Source: Leptospiraceae bacterium
GTDB lineage: Bacteria > Spirochaetota > Leptospiria > Leptospirales > Leptospiraceae
DNA length: 64,000 bases
Assembly (NCBI GenBank): GCA_024233835.1
Contig: JACKPC010000005.1
Coordinates: 310,001-374,000 of the forward strand
Direction: 5' to 3'
Below the pieces are notes generated by a model. It did not search any database and had not been told where the DNA came from. It worked only from the letters and a program-made list of their open reading frames with translations. A program made the translations under genes and the position numbers. Shown here piece after piece: positions 7,815-16,206 of this stretch. How positions within the stretch are numbered: position 1 is the first letter of the stretch; every line of letters starts with the position of its first letter.

Positions 7815-9413
7815 CTAAGACTTGATTTCTTTATTGATTAGTTTATCGAGATTCTTTTCGGTAGGCTCGGATAAAAAATCATCATCGGCAAAGGACTCCG
7901 GTTCCAACTCATCATCAATAAGCTGGTTTATATCCATTAACTCATCCTCAGACTCCAAATCTATCTTTTCTTCTTTTTCTTCAAGTTTTTCTTGCTTGGG
8001 TTCTGTTACATCGGTCACCTGAACCGGTTGTAAATCCCCTTCTTCTTCAGCCAGTTCTTCTGTGATAAGACCTTCTACATCAAAAGAAGGAAGTTCATCA
8101 TCTTCTTCATTTTCCACTTTTGTCTCCTTTTTGTCTTCTTTCTTCTCCGGTATAAAATTAGAAGCTGGAAGTTGTATCTGTGGATTTGTATAAATTAGAT
8201 CTTTTTCAAGATTAGAATCAATTAAAGACTCTATATCAATGAGACTATCTGTTTTACTGGGAGATGAATCCCTATCTTCTTCATGTTGTAGGGTTTCAAA
8301 ATGATGGATTTCTTCGGCTTCTTCAACCGTTGATATGGGTAAATTTTCCAATTCTTCTTCAATCTCAGGTAAAGGAGTATAAACACTGGTTTTACTGAAA
8401 TCTATCAGGTTTCTATCTATATCCTCTTCGATTAAGGAATCAAGATTAATCACTTCAGCTCTTTTAGAAGGAGCTTTTTTCACTTCCCGAATTTCTACTA
8501 ATTTCGGTTCTTCTACAGGCTCCTGCCTATCGTCTTCAGATAAAATCTCATCCAGATCAATTATACCGGATATAGAATTAAAATCAATCTTTGCTGCTGT
8601 TTTACCGGGTTCCGGTTTTGTATTAATATCTTTTAATAGATCGCTTATATCCTGATTTTTAAATTCATTTCCGGGATGATTATCAGGTAATTCTTTTTTC
8701 TCAAATGATTTCTCCGTTATAGCCTCATGTAAGGAACTGAGATTAAAAGAAATATCCTTAAAACTTCCATCGTCATTCAAGATGAGAGATTCTTTCGCAG
8801 AATCCAAGCTATCAAAGACTAAACCGGAAATTTCTTTTTTTTCACCTAAAGCTACTTTTTCTGTTCGGGTATGAACCGTTGGAATTTGAAAAGCCAGTTC
8901 CCGGTATAAATAATAATCTTTTTTTAGATAATTCTGAAAAGAAGTAATGTATTTGAGTTCGGTTTTTTCCCAATTCAAATCCTGTAGATAAGTGGCTACA
9001 TCATAGGTTTTACAGTTATTATTTAGATATAAAAGAGCCTTGCAGATGAGGACATAAATATCACGAATTTCTGTTTCCGTACTTAAAAAAGCGAAGTTTC
9101 TCTTTCCCTGGATCCTGTAGATAGAATCGAGCAATTCAACATCCGCATTAAATACATCCTCTTGATTTCCTGTATACTGGATAAAATTAACTGTAATTTG
9201 TTTATCCTGTAAACGTTCAATTAAGGGTTCGAAGAAATGAGACTCTTTCTTGGAGGAAATAATAAAAACTCGGTTGATATTTTTAGAGCGATAATTTTCT
9301 ATACGAGAGTTGAGGTTTGCTTCTTTCTCTCCTTCGGGAGATGGAGGTAATGGGGAATCGATAAGACAGATACTGCCGGTTCTTCCAAATGGTATATATT
9401 TCTGTTTTTGCAC
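7815..9413 (-). CDS. Unknown protein with folded N-terminus and long acidic C-terminal tail
   Basis: A 532-residue protein without signal peptide or membrane segment. Residues 1-175 look globular and include a Rossmann-like stretch (INRVFIISSKKESHFFEPLIERL, then VNFIQYTG) and TEIRDIYVLICKALLYL. From about residue 230 to the end the sequence is dominated by Glu, Asp and Ser, with repeated short motifs of the form INxDSLIEEDI, DIESLIDSNLEKD, FDVEGLITEEL and DINQLIDDEL. These recurring acidic Leu-Ile motifs suggest a disordered docking region that binds a partner several times. I recognise no family. It lies between the lipoprotein pair and the divergent queA. Confidence 0.7.
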   Translation of the reverse strand: MQKQKYIPFGRTGSICLIDSPLPPSPEGEKEANLNSRIENYRSKNINRVFIISSKKESHFFEPLIERLQDKQITVNFIQYTGNQEDVFNADVELLDSIYRIQGKRNFAFLSTETEIRDIYVLICKALLYLNNNCKTYDVATYLQDLNWEKTELKYITSFQNYLKKDYYLYRELAFQIPTVHTRTEKVALGEKKEISGLVFDSLDSAKESLILNDDGSFKDISFNLSSLHEAITEKSFEKKELPDNHPGNEFKNQDISDLLKDINTKPEPGKTAAKIDFNSISGIIDLDEILSEDDRQEPVEEPKLVEIREVKKAPSKRAEVINLDSLIEEDIDRNLIDFSKTSVYTPLPEIEEELENLPISTVEEAEEIHHFETLQHEEDRDSSPSKTDSLIDIESLIDSNLEKDLIYTNPQIQLPASNFIPEKKEDKKETKVENEEDDELPSFDVEGLITEELAEEEGDLQPVQVTDVTEPKQEKLEEKEEKIDLESEDELMDINQLIDDELEPESFADDDFLSEPTEKNLDKLINKEIKS

Positions 9414-9501
9414 TTATTTGAACCCCTACTCCAGATCATACTAGAACTTTTTTCTTATATATGTCCACTCTATTTTATCGTCAGTCAAAAGGTAGAACCC
9501 A

Positions 9502-10542
9502 ATGGAAAATTTCGAAGAAGCTTTAAGACCTTTCCACTTTGAGTTAGAACCGAAGCTTATTGCTTCTTACCCGGCTCCCAATCGAGATGAATCTCGCCTG
9601 ATGATACTGAATCGAAGAAAAGAACAGATTTCTATAAAACCCCATTTTAGAGATATCAGCTCTTTCCTTCATGCAGGAGATCTGATTGTTTTCAATGATA
9701 GCCGGGTGAGCAAAAGAAGGCTCTATCTGCAATCAGAAAAGGGAAGAGAACATGAATGTCTCTTTTTAGAGAAGCAGGACCAGGCAAATATCTGGAAATG
9801 TATGCTTCGAAAACCGGGAAAACTTAAAAAGGGAGATATACTCAAAGTTGGAGGCACTTCTTTCCATTTTCTCTATAATGAAGGGAAAGAATCGTTTATT
9901 GATTCCGTTCAGGAACTGGATGAGTCCTTCTTTGAAACCTATGGAGCTATGCCTATTCCTCCCTATCTAAAACGAAAAGCGGAAAGTCTGGATGAAACGC
10001 GTTATCAGAGTATCTTTGCAAAAGAAGCTCGTTCTGTTGCAGCTCCTACGGCCGCCTTACACTTCAGCCCTGAACTAAAAATGAATCTCGAAAAAGTCGG
10101 AATTGATTTCTGCCCCGTCTCTCTCGATATTGGCTACGGCACCTTTTCTCCTTTGGACGAAGAGCAGTGGAAACAAAAGAAATTGCATAAAGAGAAATAC
10201 TTTGTTAGTAAACAAAGCTCTAAGCTTTTAAATCAGGCTAAAAAAGAAAAAAGAAGAATCATTTCTCTCGGTACGACTTCTCTGCGTGTATTAGAATCCA
10301 TTTATGATAACCAAACGAAAACCTACAGGGATGCTTACGGAGAAACACAACTTTTTTTACGACCGGGCGATAAGATTGAATCTATCCAGGGACTTATCAC
10401 GAACTTTCATTTACCCGGAAGCAGTCTTCTTCTTTTAGTAGCTGCTTTCTGCGGACAGGAGTTTATCATGGAAGCCTACAGAACTGCTCTTCAAGAAAGA
10501 ATGAGATTTTTTTCCTATGGAGATGCCATGTTTATTTATTAA
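9502..10542 (+). CDS. queA: S-adenosylmethionine:tRNA ribosyltransferase-isomerase
   Basis: A 346-residue protein that matches QueA along its length: FHFELEPKLIASYPAPNRDESRLM at the N-terminus, GDLIVFNDSRVSKRRL, the VAAPTAALHFSPEL motif near residue 180, DIGYGTFSPL and the late TNFHLPGSSLLLLVAAFCG motif. It transfers and isomerises the ribose of SAM onto preQ1 in tRNA, making epoxyqueuosine at the wobble position. It acts in the cytoplasm. It is transcribed divergently from the acidic-tail protein gene with an 88-base intergenic space. Confidence 0.97.
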   Translation: MENFEEALRPFHFELEPKLIASYPAPNRDESRLMILNRRKEQISIKPHFRDISSFLHAGDLIVFNDSRVSKRRLYLQSEKGREHECLFLEKQDQANIWKCMLRKPGKLKKGDILKVGGTSFHFLYNEGKESFIDSVQELDESFFETYGAMPIPPYLKRKAESLDETRYQSIFAKEARSVAAPTAALHFSPELKMNLEKVGIDFCPVSLDIGYGTFSPLDEEQWKQKKLHKEKYFVSKQSSKLLNQAKKEKRRIISLGTTSLRVLESIYDNQTKTYRDAYGETQLFLRPGDKIESIQGLITNFHLPGSSLLLLVAAFCGQEFIMEAYRTALQERMRFFSYGDAMFIY

Positions 10543-10567
10543 CAGATAAAAATTAGTCCTTATAGTA

Positions 10568-10712
10568 TTATATGCTGTCGGGAGTCAAAGGAATAGAACT
10601 TGACAGGATTGAAAAAATGTTGGAGACTGAGAAGAGTGGGAGAGTAAAAGAAATGCTGACATCCTTAGCTGAGAATTTCGGTCTTATGCACCTTTTAATA
10701 AACGGAGAATGA
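10568..10712 (+). pseudogene. Relic of an Rpn-type nuclease/transposase gene
   Basis: Bases 10568-10674 are the reverse complement of 30463-30569, inside the intact Rpn-family gene, with one mismatch that I can see (10577). The frame still reads MLSGVKGIELDRIEKMLETE and on to LTSLAE, then departs from the intact gene at 10675 and stops at 10712. It is about 46 codons with no sign of its own promoter. It sits just before ubiE and replaces what would be the queA-ubiE spacer. It is probably what remains of a second copy of the element. Confidence 0.9.
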
Positions 10713-10738
10713 AGCCACAATGAATAAAGGGAGACACT

Positions 10739-11473
10739 ATGGCCGGATTTAAAATGCCACAGGTAGAAAAAAAAGCAGATTTCGTTCGGGATAATTTCAA
10801 TATAATAGCTGAAAAATATGACCTGTTTAACGACATGAATACCTTTTTCCTGCACAGATACTGGAAAAATACCGTTGTTAGAAAAATCAAAACTCACTTT
10901 CAGAATCGACCTTTTACCTGTCTGGATCTTTGTTGCGGTACCGGAGATATTTCCCTTCGTTTTCATCAAAATAGTCCTGCGGAAAAAGTATATTCCGTAG
11001 ACTTTTCCGAAAATATGCTTTCCATAGCCAGAGAAAGGCTGAAACATTTTCCTTCTGCTGTTGTTCAAATTGGAGATGCTACGGAACTTAAGGACTTTCA
11101 AGATGAAAGCCTCGATGCAATAAGCATAGGTTTTGGACTTCGGAATGTAAACCATCTGGACAAAGCCCTTTCTGAAATTTTTCGGGTTTTGAAACCCGGA
11201 GGCATCTTTATTAATCTGGATGTAGGAAAGGTTAAAAACCGGTTTATCCGTGTCTTTGCCGATTTCTATTTTTTCAAAATCGTTCCTCTAATGGGTTATC
11301 TTATCTGGGGAGGAAAAAATGAAATGTTTGATTATCTGCCGGTTTCTTCCCTGCACTATCCGGCTCAGGCCGAATTAAAGCAAAGAATGGAAACTACGGG
11401 TTTTATAGATGTGGCATTTACTGATTATGTATTTGGAAATGTAAGTCTTCACAGTGGAGTAAAGCCAGGATGA
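10739..11473 (+). CDS. ubiE: Demethylmenaquinone methyltransferase
   Basis: A 244-residue class I SAM methyltransferase of the UbiE/MenG family. Visible family marks are VRDNFNIIAEKYDLFNDMNTFF near the start, the SAM-binding LDLCCGTGDISL near residue 59, SVDFSENMLSIARERL, and GFGLRNVNHLDKALSEIFRVLKPGG. It makes the last methylation of menaquinone, the quinone a PsrC-type enzyme would use. The start has AAAGGGAG upstream. Its stop overlaps the start of the heme oxygenase gene by four bases. The relic of an Rpn gene lies immediately upstream, so the promoter may lie within or before the relic. Confidence 0.96.
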   Translation: MAGFKMPQVEKKADFVRDNFNIIAEKYDLFNDMNTFFLHRYWKNTVVRKIKTHFQNRPFTCLDLCCGTGDISLRFHQNSPAEKVYSVDFSENMLSIARERLKHFPSAVVQIGDATELKDFQDESLDAISIGFGLRNVNHLDKALSEIFRVLKPGGIFINLDVGKVKNRFIRVFADFYFFKIVPLMGYLIWGGKNEMFDYLPVSSLHYPAQAELKQRMETTGFIDVAFTDYVFGNVSLHSGVKPG

Positions 11474-12093
11474 AACTCTCTCAAATGTTAAGAGAAGGTA
11501 CAAAGGAAGTCCACCTTCAATTAGAACTCAGCCGTTTTATCGGCCTTTTATTTAAGGGTGAACTGGAGAAAGGAAAATACATTCAGTATCTTTCTTATCT
11601 GTTTGAGTTATATTCCTGTCTTGAAGAAGGTTTATTTCAGAATAAAAACCATCCTTATCTTTCCAAAGTTTACTCTGAAAGCCTCTTCAGAAAAGGAAAT
11701 ATCGAATCAGACTTGATTTTTTTTCAGAAACAAACCCAAAAAAGCGATCTGGAAAGCCTTATCTCTTATCGGGAAAGAATAAAGAAACTATCCGATTCTT
11801 CTCCTCTCCTATTAGTCTCACATGCTTATGTTCGTTACATGGGAGACTTATCCGGAGGGCAACTTCTTAGAAAAAAAGTTTCCGAAACCTACGGGCTCAT
11901 ACAACAGGGGCTTTCTTTTTTTCAGTTCCCGGAAGATTCCAAAATTCTAAAAGAACGATTTCGAGATGGTCTGGATTCAATTGAACTTTCAGGGGAACAA
12001 AAAGACGAGGTGCTGAGAGAAGCTATTTATACCTTTCAGCTCAACTTCCAATTCTTTAAAGAACTGGAACTTAAGCTTCTTCCGAAGGAATAG
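11470..12093 (+). CDS. Heme oxygenase
   Basis: A 207-residue all-helical heme oxygenase of the HO-1/HmuO type. The N-terminal MLREGTKEVH contains the expected proximal heme ligand (His15), and YVRYMGDLSGGQLL near residue 125 is the distal-helix signature with the flexible glycines. It opens heme to biliverdin, CO and free iron, using O2 and an electron donor. A homologous enzyme is known to be used for heme-iron acquisition in Leptospira. It is translationally coupled to ubiE (ATGA-type overlap) and overlaps the convergent next gene by 23 bases. Use of O2 here fits an organism that meets oxygen at least at times. Confidence 0.94.
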   Translation: MKLSQMLREGTKEVHLQLELSRFIGLLFKGELEKGKYIQYLSYLFELYSCLEEGLFQNKNHPYLSKVYSESLFRKGNIESDLIFFQKQTQKSDLESLISYRERIKKLSDSSPLLLVSHAYVRYMGDLSGGQLLRKKVSETYGLIQQGLSFFQFPEDSKILKERFRDGLDSIELSGEQKDEVLREAIYTFQLNFQFFKELELKLLPKE

Positions 12094-12556
12094 ACTTCAT
12101 TTCTTCTTCAATCGCCATTTCGTATAATACTTTCAGACGGGAAAGAAAATCCGGGGAAAAGCTGAGTTTCTGATTGAAAAGAAGATGGAGAAGTTTTTCT
12201 TGCAAAGCAGATTCATCGAATCCAGCCAATAACCACTCAAAAAGTTCCAGAAAAACATCAATTTCGGGGACCTTATTGTCTTTGAAGTTTCCTCTTATTA
12301 ACTCGGATAATTTTTGAAGGATAATTTCCTGTCTTCCTTTTTGTAGTTCTTTTCGAATTTCTACCGGAAGAGTAGTCATAAGTACCTGTTTGCGAGCTTT
12401 CTTCGTTCCATGGTATTGAAACGATGTCCCTTCTAAATTTGAGTCCAGGGCTTTTTGAAGTTCAGCAACATCTCCTCCATTTTCGCTCCAAAGCTTTAGT
12501 ACTAACTGACCGATTAAAGAATCTTGTAGGGGTCTATATATATATTCATTTGCCAT
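12071..12556 (-). CDS. Unknown helical cytoplasmic protein
   Basis: A 161-residue protein of predicted helical character without signal peptide, not recognised. Features are an early YRPLQDSLIGQLVLKLW segment and a C-terminal region rich in Leu, Phe and Glu. The 3' end overlaps the heme oxygenase gene on the other strand by 23 bases. The start lies two bases from the HU gene stop, so it belongs to the same minus-strand operon as HU and the HATPase protein. Its place suggests a chromosome- or regulation-related role, but nothing in the sequence proves it. Confidence 0.65.
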   Translation of the reverse strand: MANEYIYRPLQDSLIGQLVLKLWSENGGDVAELQKALDSNLEGTSFQYHGTKKARKQVLMTTLPVEIRKELQKGRQEIILQKLSELIRGNFKDNKVPEIDVFLELFEWLLAGFDESALQEKLLHLLFNQKLSFSPDFLSRLKVLYEMAIEEEMKSIPSEEA

Positions 12557-12558
12557 AC

Positions 12559-12870
12559 TTATTTTTTAGGTGGAAGTATCGTTTGTTTACAGGAACGAAA
12601 CAGGGTAAATCTTACAATATTTTTTGCAGGAACTTTCACCACTTCTCCGGTTTTTGGATTCCTTGCCCTGTTATTTTTAGCCTTTCTTTTAATTTCCAGC
12701 TTTCCTATACCGGGAATTACAAAAGAACCATGAGTTCTTGTTTCTTCATAGGCCAGGTTTACAAAAGTATCTAAGAATTCTCCCGCCTGTTTTTTAGTAG
12801 TTTCCATACGAGAAGCCAATTCTGCTATAAGTTCCGGCTTACTCAAGGCTCCCATTTTTACTATAGTCAT
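12559..12870 (-). CDS. HU/IHF-family DNA-binding protein
   Basis: A 103-residue protein, slightly longer than the usual 90. SKPELIAELASRMETTKKQAGEFLDTFVNLAYE forms the two N-terminal helices; GSFVIPGIGKLEIKRKAKNNRARNPKTGE is the beta arm with the DNA-contacting RNPKTG motif; VPAKNIVRFTLFRSCKQTI is the C-terminal part. It bends and compacts DNA. The annotated ATG directly follows the stop of the upstream HATPase gene; the second Met at residue 6 is an alternative start and closer to the family norm. It is followed two bases later by an unknown gene. Confidence 0.93.
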   Translation of the reverse strand: MTIVKMGALSKPELIAELASRMETTKKQAGEFLDTFVNLAYEETRTHGSFVIPGIGKLEIKRKAKNNRARNPKTGEVVKVPAKNIVRFTLFRSCKQTILPPKK

Positions 12871-13842
12871 TTAAAATTCTACATTCCCGTGCTTGTATTC
12901 TACCTCGGCCTGAACCAGTTTGCGGATTTTTACAAATAGATGTTCTATTTCTTCACGGGTAACATCTTTCAAAGGTTTATAAGAAGAAAACAGGGTTCTG
13001 GAATAAGTATCACGATGGGATAAAGAAAAACCGGCTTCTTCCATAATTTTTCGAACCCTATGATCTTCTGATTTATTGGTTATGACTGTGATAGAATTCA
13101 GACGTGCCTGCTTATGATCGGTATGAAAATAACAAACAACATCATCTGTATCCAGCCTGTCTATTTCTTCCCGAATTTCATCAAAGCTGGTTTCCATCCT
13201 CGGTCCTTTAGGATCCCGATAGTTAATCAGGATTCTTTTGAAGTAGTGAATCTTTTCTCCATTATCGTCCAGTTCTACACCGTTAATAATTTGCCTTTCA
13301 TCGGTAAGTTCTTTCATTAGAAATTCACCCCGCCCTCTTGCATCTTCAAAATCGAAGTACTCAGAATTTATATCTCCTTTCTTTGCATTTTCTTCTATCT
13401 GGGTAAGGGTGTACTGTTGACCCGGTTTCATTTCATGTTTGAAAGACATTTTCATGTAAGGATTTGTTGCGAGGTTATTAATCTCCATTTCGATATGAGC
13501 ATAGCTACCATGACCGTGTTCTATGATATTTTGAATCGCTTCTGTTACGGTTATACGAGCAATATCCGGGTCTAAACCAATGAGTGGTGCATATTTCCGT
13601 AATTGGTTTTTGATTTCATACAGAGAACCCTGTTTCTCATTGATGCTGGCTCCAAACTCATTTTTAAGAATTTCATCTCTTCTTAAAGTCACGGAGTAAT
13701 GCAAGCGAGCCAGGGTCTTGGGTAAGTAAGGTGATTTTTCTACAGCCAGTAATTCATCCTGAAGGATTTTATTATCGTATTCTAACTTACTTAATTTCTT
13801 TTTTAATTCTTCGATAGACTCATCCTGCTGCAACTCAACCAT
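12871..13842 (-). CDS. HATPase-domain regulatory protein (anti-sigma factor/kinase-like)
   Basis: A 323-residue soluble protein. It begins with a coiled coil (residues 5-40). Residues 90-175 contain a GHKL ATPase signature of the SpoIIAB/RsbW type: ARITVTEAIQNIIEHGHGSYAHIEM (N-box) and FDFEDARGRGEFLMKELTD (a G-box like DxxGRGxxL). The C-terminal third is a separate domain of unknown function. In partner switching such proteins phosphorylate a STAS antagonist and are opposed by a SpoIIE-type phosphatase; a SpoIIE phosphatase gene lies next upstream on the same strand, and a STAS protein is at 39538. GGAG precedes the ATG at 13842. Partners are inferred. Confidence 0.75.
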   Translation of the reverse strand: MVELQQDESIEELKKKLSKLEYDNKILQDELLAVEKSPYLPKTLARLHYSVTLRRDEILKNEFGASINEKQGSLYEIKNQLRKYAPLIGLDPDIARITVTEAIQNIIEHGHGSYAHIEMEINNLATNPYMKMSFKHEMKPGQQYTLTQIEENAKKGDINSEYFDFEDARGRGEFLMKELTDERQIINGVELDDNGEKIHYFKRILINYRDPKGPRMETSFDEIREEIDRLDTDDVVCYFHTDHKQARLNSITVITNKSEDHRVRKIMEEAGFSLSHRDTYSRTLFSSYKPLKDVTREEIEHLFVKIRKLVQAEVEYKHGNVEF

Positions 13843-13928
13843 GTATTTCTCCTGATATAACTTTTAGGTAGAATATAATAAGGGAATTAGAAACCAAGAA
13901 TTTTTTTATTAAAAATTTAAGAAAATTA

Positions 13929-15968
13929 TCAGGCCGAAATTTTTAAAAGACTGAAATCGTCGCTTATCATTCCTTTACGGGAAGAGAGATTATAGATTTC
14001 AGAAAGTTCTCCTCCGGATTCCTCGACTGTTTTTAAGAAAAGAGTTTCATCATAATTCATTTCTCCATTTTCTTGATAAAGGCGAATATCATCCCGTCCA
14101 TCAGAACCTATAAATAAAACATCCCCCTCCAATAGTTGAAATGTTTTAATGGTAAAAAAATCCATGTTATCCGGAAAACCAAGCTTTTTTAAGTAATCAT
14201 CCTCCTCAATGAAGCGAGCAATTCCATCTCTATATAGAACCGTATAGGGATGTTCCGCGTTCAAAAAGTAAAGTTCTCCACTTTCTTCTTCGACTAATCC
14301 CATTACAACCGACATCAACATAGAGCCTTCAAAACTTTCAAACAAAGATTGAAGCTCATTAAAAGTTTCATATAGCCATTGTTTTATATTCTTATTTTCA
14401 TCTTTCTTTTGTTTATTTCTTTTTAAAATTGCATTAATCATAACCCCAAAAACCAGGGCTCCACCGGCTCCCTGTATGGATTTACCCATAGCATCTCCAT
14501 TTGCAAAAAAGATATATTCCTTTCCTTCCAGAATCAGATTATCTGTAATACAGGTATCTCCACCAATAGAATACTGTCTTCCGCGGAATTCAAATTGCTT
14601 TTTTTGCCTTAAGAACATTTCAGTTTTATAAACCTTGCTGAAATTACCATTGCCGGAAAGAGGTAACAATAAAAGGTGGGTTAAAAAGTAATCTCCATCC
14701 TGCTGAATTTTTAATTGGTTTATCTCAGAGAGAGATAAGCTCAATTCTTCTGTCCGAGCTTTAACTTTTTGTTCCAGGTTATCATTCAATTCTTCAACTT
14801 CCTCATGAAGCCTCACAAAGCGATTTGCCAGGACAACAGCGAGACTTAATATATATAGAAAAAAAGCATAGTTCATAAGTCTCGGAATCTGAATAATATA
14901 CCAGGTAGTAAGTGTATCCAGAACAAGTGCTAAGATTATCACTATCTGTCCGGAAAACATGTAGATGGCATCCCGGTTTTTATTTCGAACCTGTTGAATA
15001 AGTCCAAAAAACCCATAACTCAGGTATATCATCCATAAGGGAAATACTATATATAAAAAGATAAAACTCATATCTTTTATTTCAGCGAATAGAAGGTAAT
15101 ATAAGAAAACTAATCCTATGGAAATGTCCAATATTCGAATAATCTTATAATATTTAAATCCAAAGAAATAGCGAAGAAAGTGATAAAATGGTGTTATCGG
15201 AGAGATCAAAACAAGATACTCGAATTTCTTCAAAGTAATAAAATCCCAACCAAATCCATACTTAAGCTGGTTTCTAAAAAGCAAGTAAAACACAAGAATC
15301 AATGAAAACAGGGCAAACATAAAATTTTCTTTTTCTTTCCTTCTGCGAAGAAATAAGAATAAGAAATATGCACCAAAAGTTATATACACAGTGTTTAATA
15401 TTATTTTTACGTATTCTTGAAAATAGAATTCTGATAAAAGTTTTTCCGTAGAATCAATTCGAATAGGCCCTTCAAGGATTCCGAGATAATCAGAAAAATA
15501 TTTACTCTCTATATAAATCAGAAGTAGATTTTCTCCATCCTTATTTATGTGAGATTCCGGAACCGAGTAAATTCGAAGCTTATCATAAGCCTGAGGTTTA
15601 ACAAGACCCGCAATCCCGGAAGACCCAATTTTCTTTCCATTTATATAAGCTATATCTACATCGCTGATTACTCCTAACTTGATGCTCAAAGAATTAGATT
15701 GTAAATTTTTGGGTAAGGCAAAAGAGGTCCTAAGCCAAATTCCTTTTCCCATTCGCATAGATTTATCTATAGATGCTAAATTAGCGGGAACTTCAGTTCG
15801 CTTCCAATGAAAAGCCTCCTTTCCTTTTTTAAATTCTTGAAAGTAGAGGAGAGGTTGAAGCTCTTTTTGCAGGTAAAACCATTGTTGTCCTGCTTTCGTT
15901 TCGAGACTCATAGATTTAAGCGAAACCGAAAAAACAAGAAAGTATAAGAACACAAATATATATTTCAT
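13929..15968 (-). CDS. 7TM sensor with SpoIIE-type PP2C phosphatase output
   Basis: A protein of about 679 residues. The ATG at 15968 starts a good signal peptide (MKYIFVFLYFLVFSVS); a longer frame begins at 15998. Order of parts: signal peptide, exported beta-sandwich domain (about 20-180), seven membrane helices of the 7TMR-DISM type (about 180-395), a coiled coil (LHEEVEELNDNLEQKVKARTEEL is the typical linker), then a SpoIIE/PP2C serine phosphatase from about 440 (YSIGGDTCITDN; FFANGDAMGKSIQGAGG; FIGSDGRDD). It should dephosphorylate a STAS anti-anti-sigma protein in response to an external ligand. The HATPase gene follows after about 86 bases. The ligand is unknown. Confidence 0.88.
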   Translation of the reverse strand: MKYIFVFLYFLVFSVSLKSMSLETKAGQQWFYLQKELQPLLYFQEFKKGKEAFHWKRTEVPANLASIDKSMRMGKGIWLRTSFALPKNLQSNSLSIKLGVISDVDIAYINGKKIGSSGIAGLVKPQAYDKLRIYSVPESHINKDGENLLLIYIESKYFSDYLGILEGPIRIDSTEKLLSEFYFQEYVKIILNTVYITFGAYFLFLFLRRRKEKENFMFALFSLILVFYLLFRNQLKYGFGWDFITLKKFEYLVLISPITPFYHFLRYFFGFKYYKIIRILDISIGLVFLYYLLFAEIKDMSFIFLYIVFPLWMIYLSYGFFGLIQQVRNKNRDAIYMFSGQIVIILALVLDTLTTWYIIQIPRLMNYAFFLYILSLAVVLANRFVRLHEEVEELNDNLEQKVKARTEELSLSLSEINQLKIQQDGDYFLTHLLLLPLSGNGNFSKVYKTEMFLRQKKQFEFRGRQYSIGGDTCITDNLILEGKEYIFFANGDAMGKSIQGAGGALVFGVMINAILKRNKQKKDENKNIKQWLYETFNELQSLFESFEGSMLMSVVMGLVEEESGELYFLNAEHPYTVLYRDGIARFIEEDDYLKKLGFPDNMDFFTIKTFQLLEGDVLFIGSDGRDDIRLYQENGEMNYDETLFLKTVEESGGELSEIYNLSSRKGMISDDFSLLKISA

Positions 15969-16206
15969 ATAGTATAAACCCACTTCATTATAAAGCATTC
16001 TGGTTCTCAGTCAATAGACTTTTGCTATATCCAGGAAAATATTATTCAGACAGAATATATAATTGTATTTCAACAGTTTCAAGGCCTATTGTCTCAAATA
16101 ATAATGATTTTGTTCATAAATTTATTTCTCATCGATTCCAAAAAATATATTGAATTTTTTGATTCTTAATATATCCTAAATTCCAAAATCTATTAGTAGC
16201 AGGACT

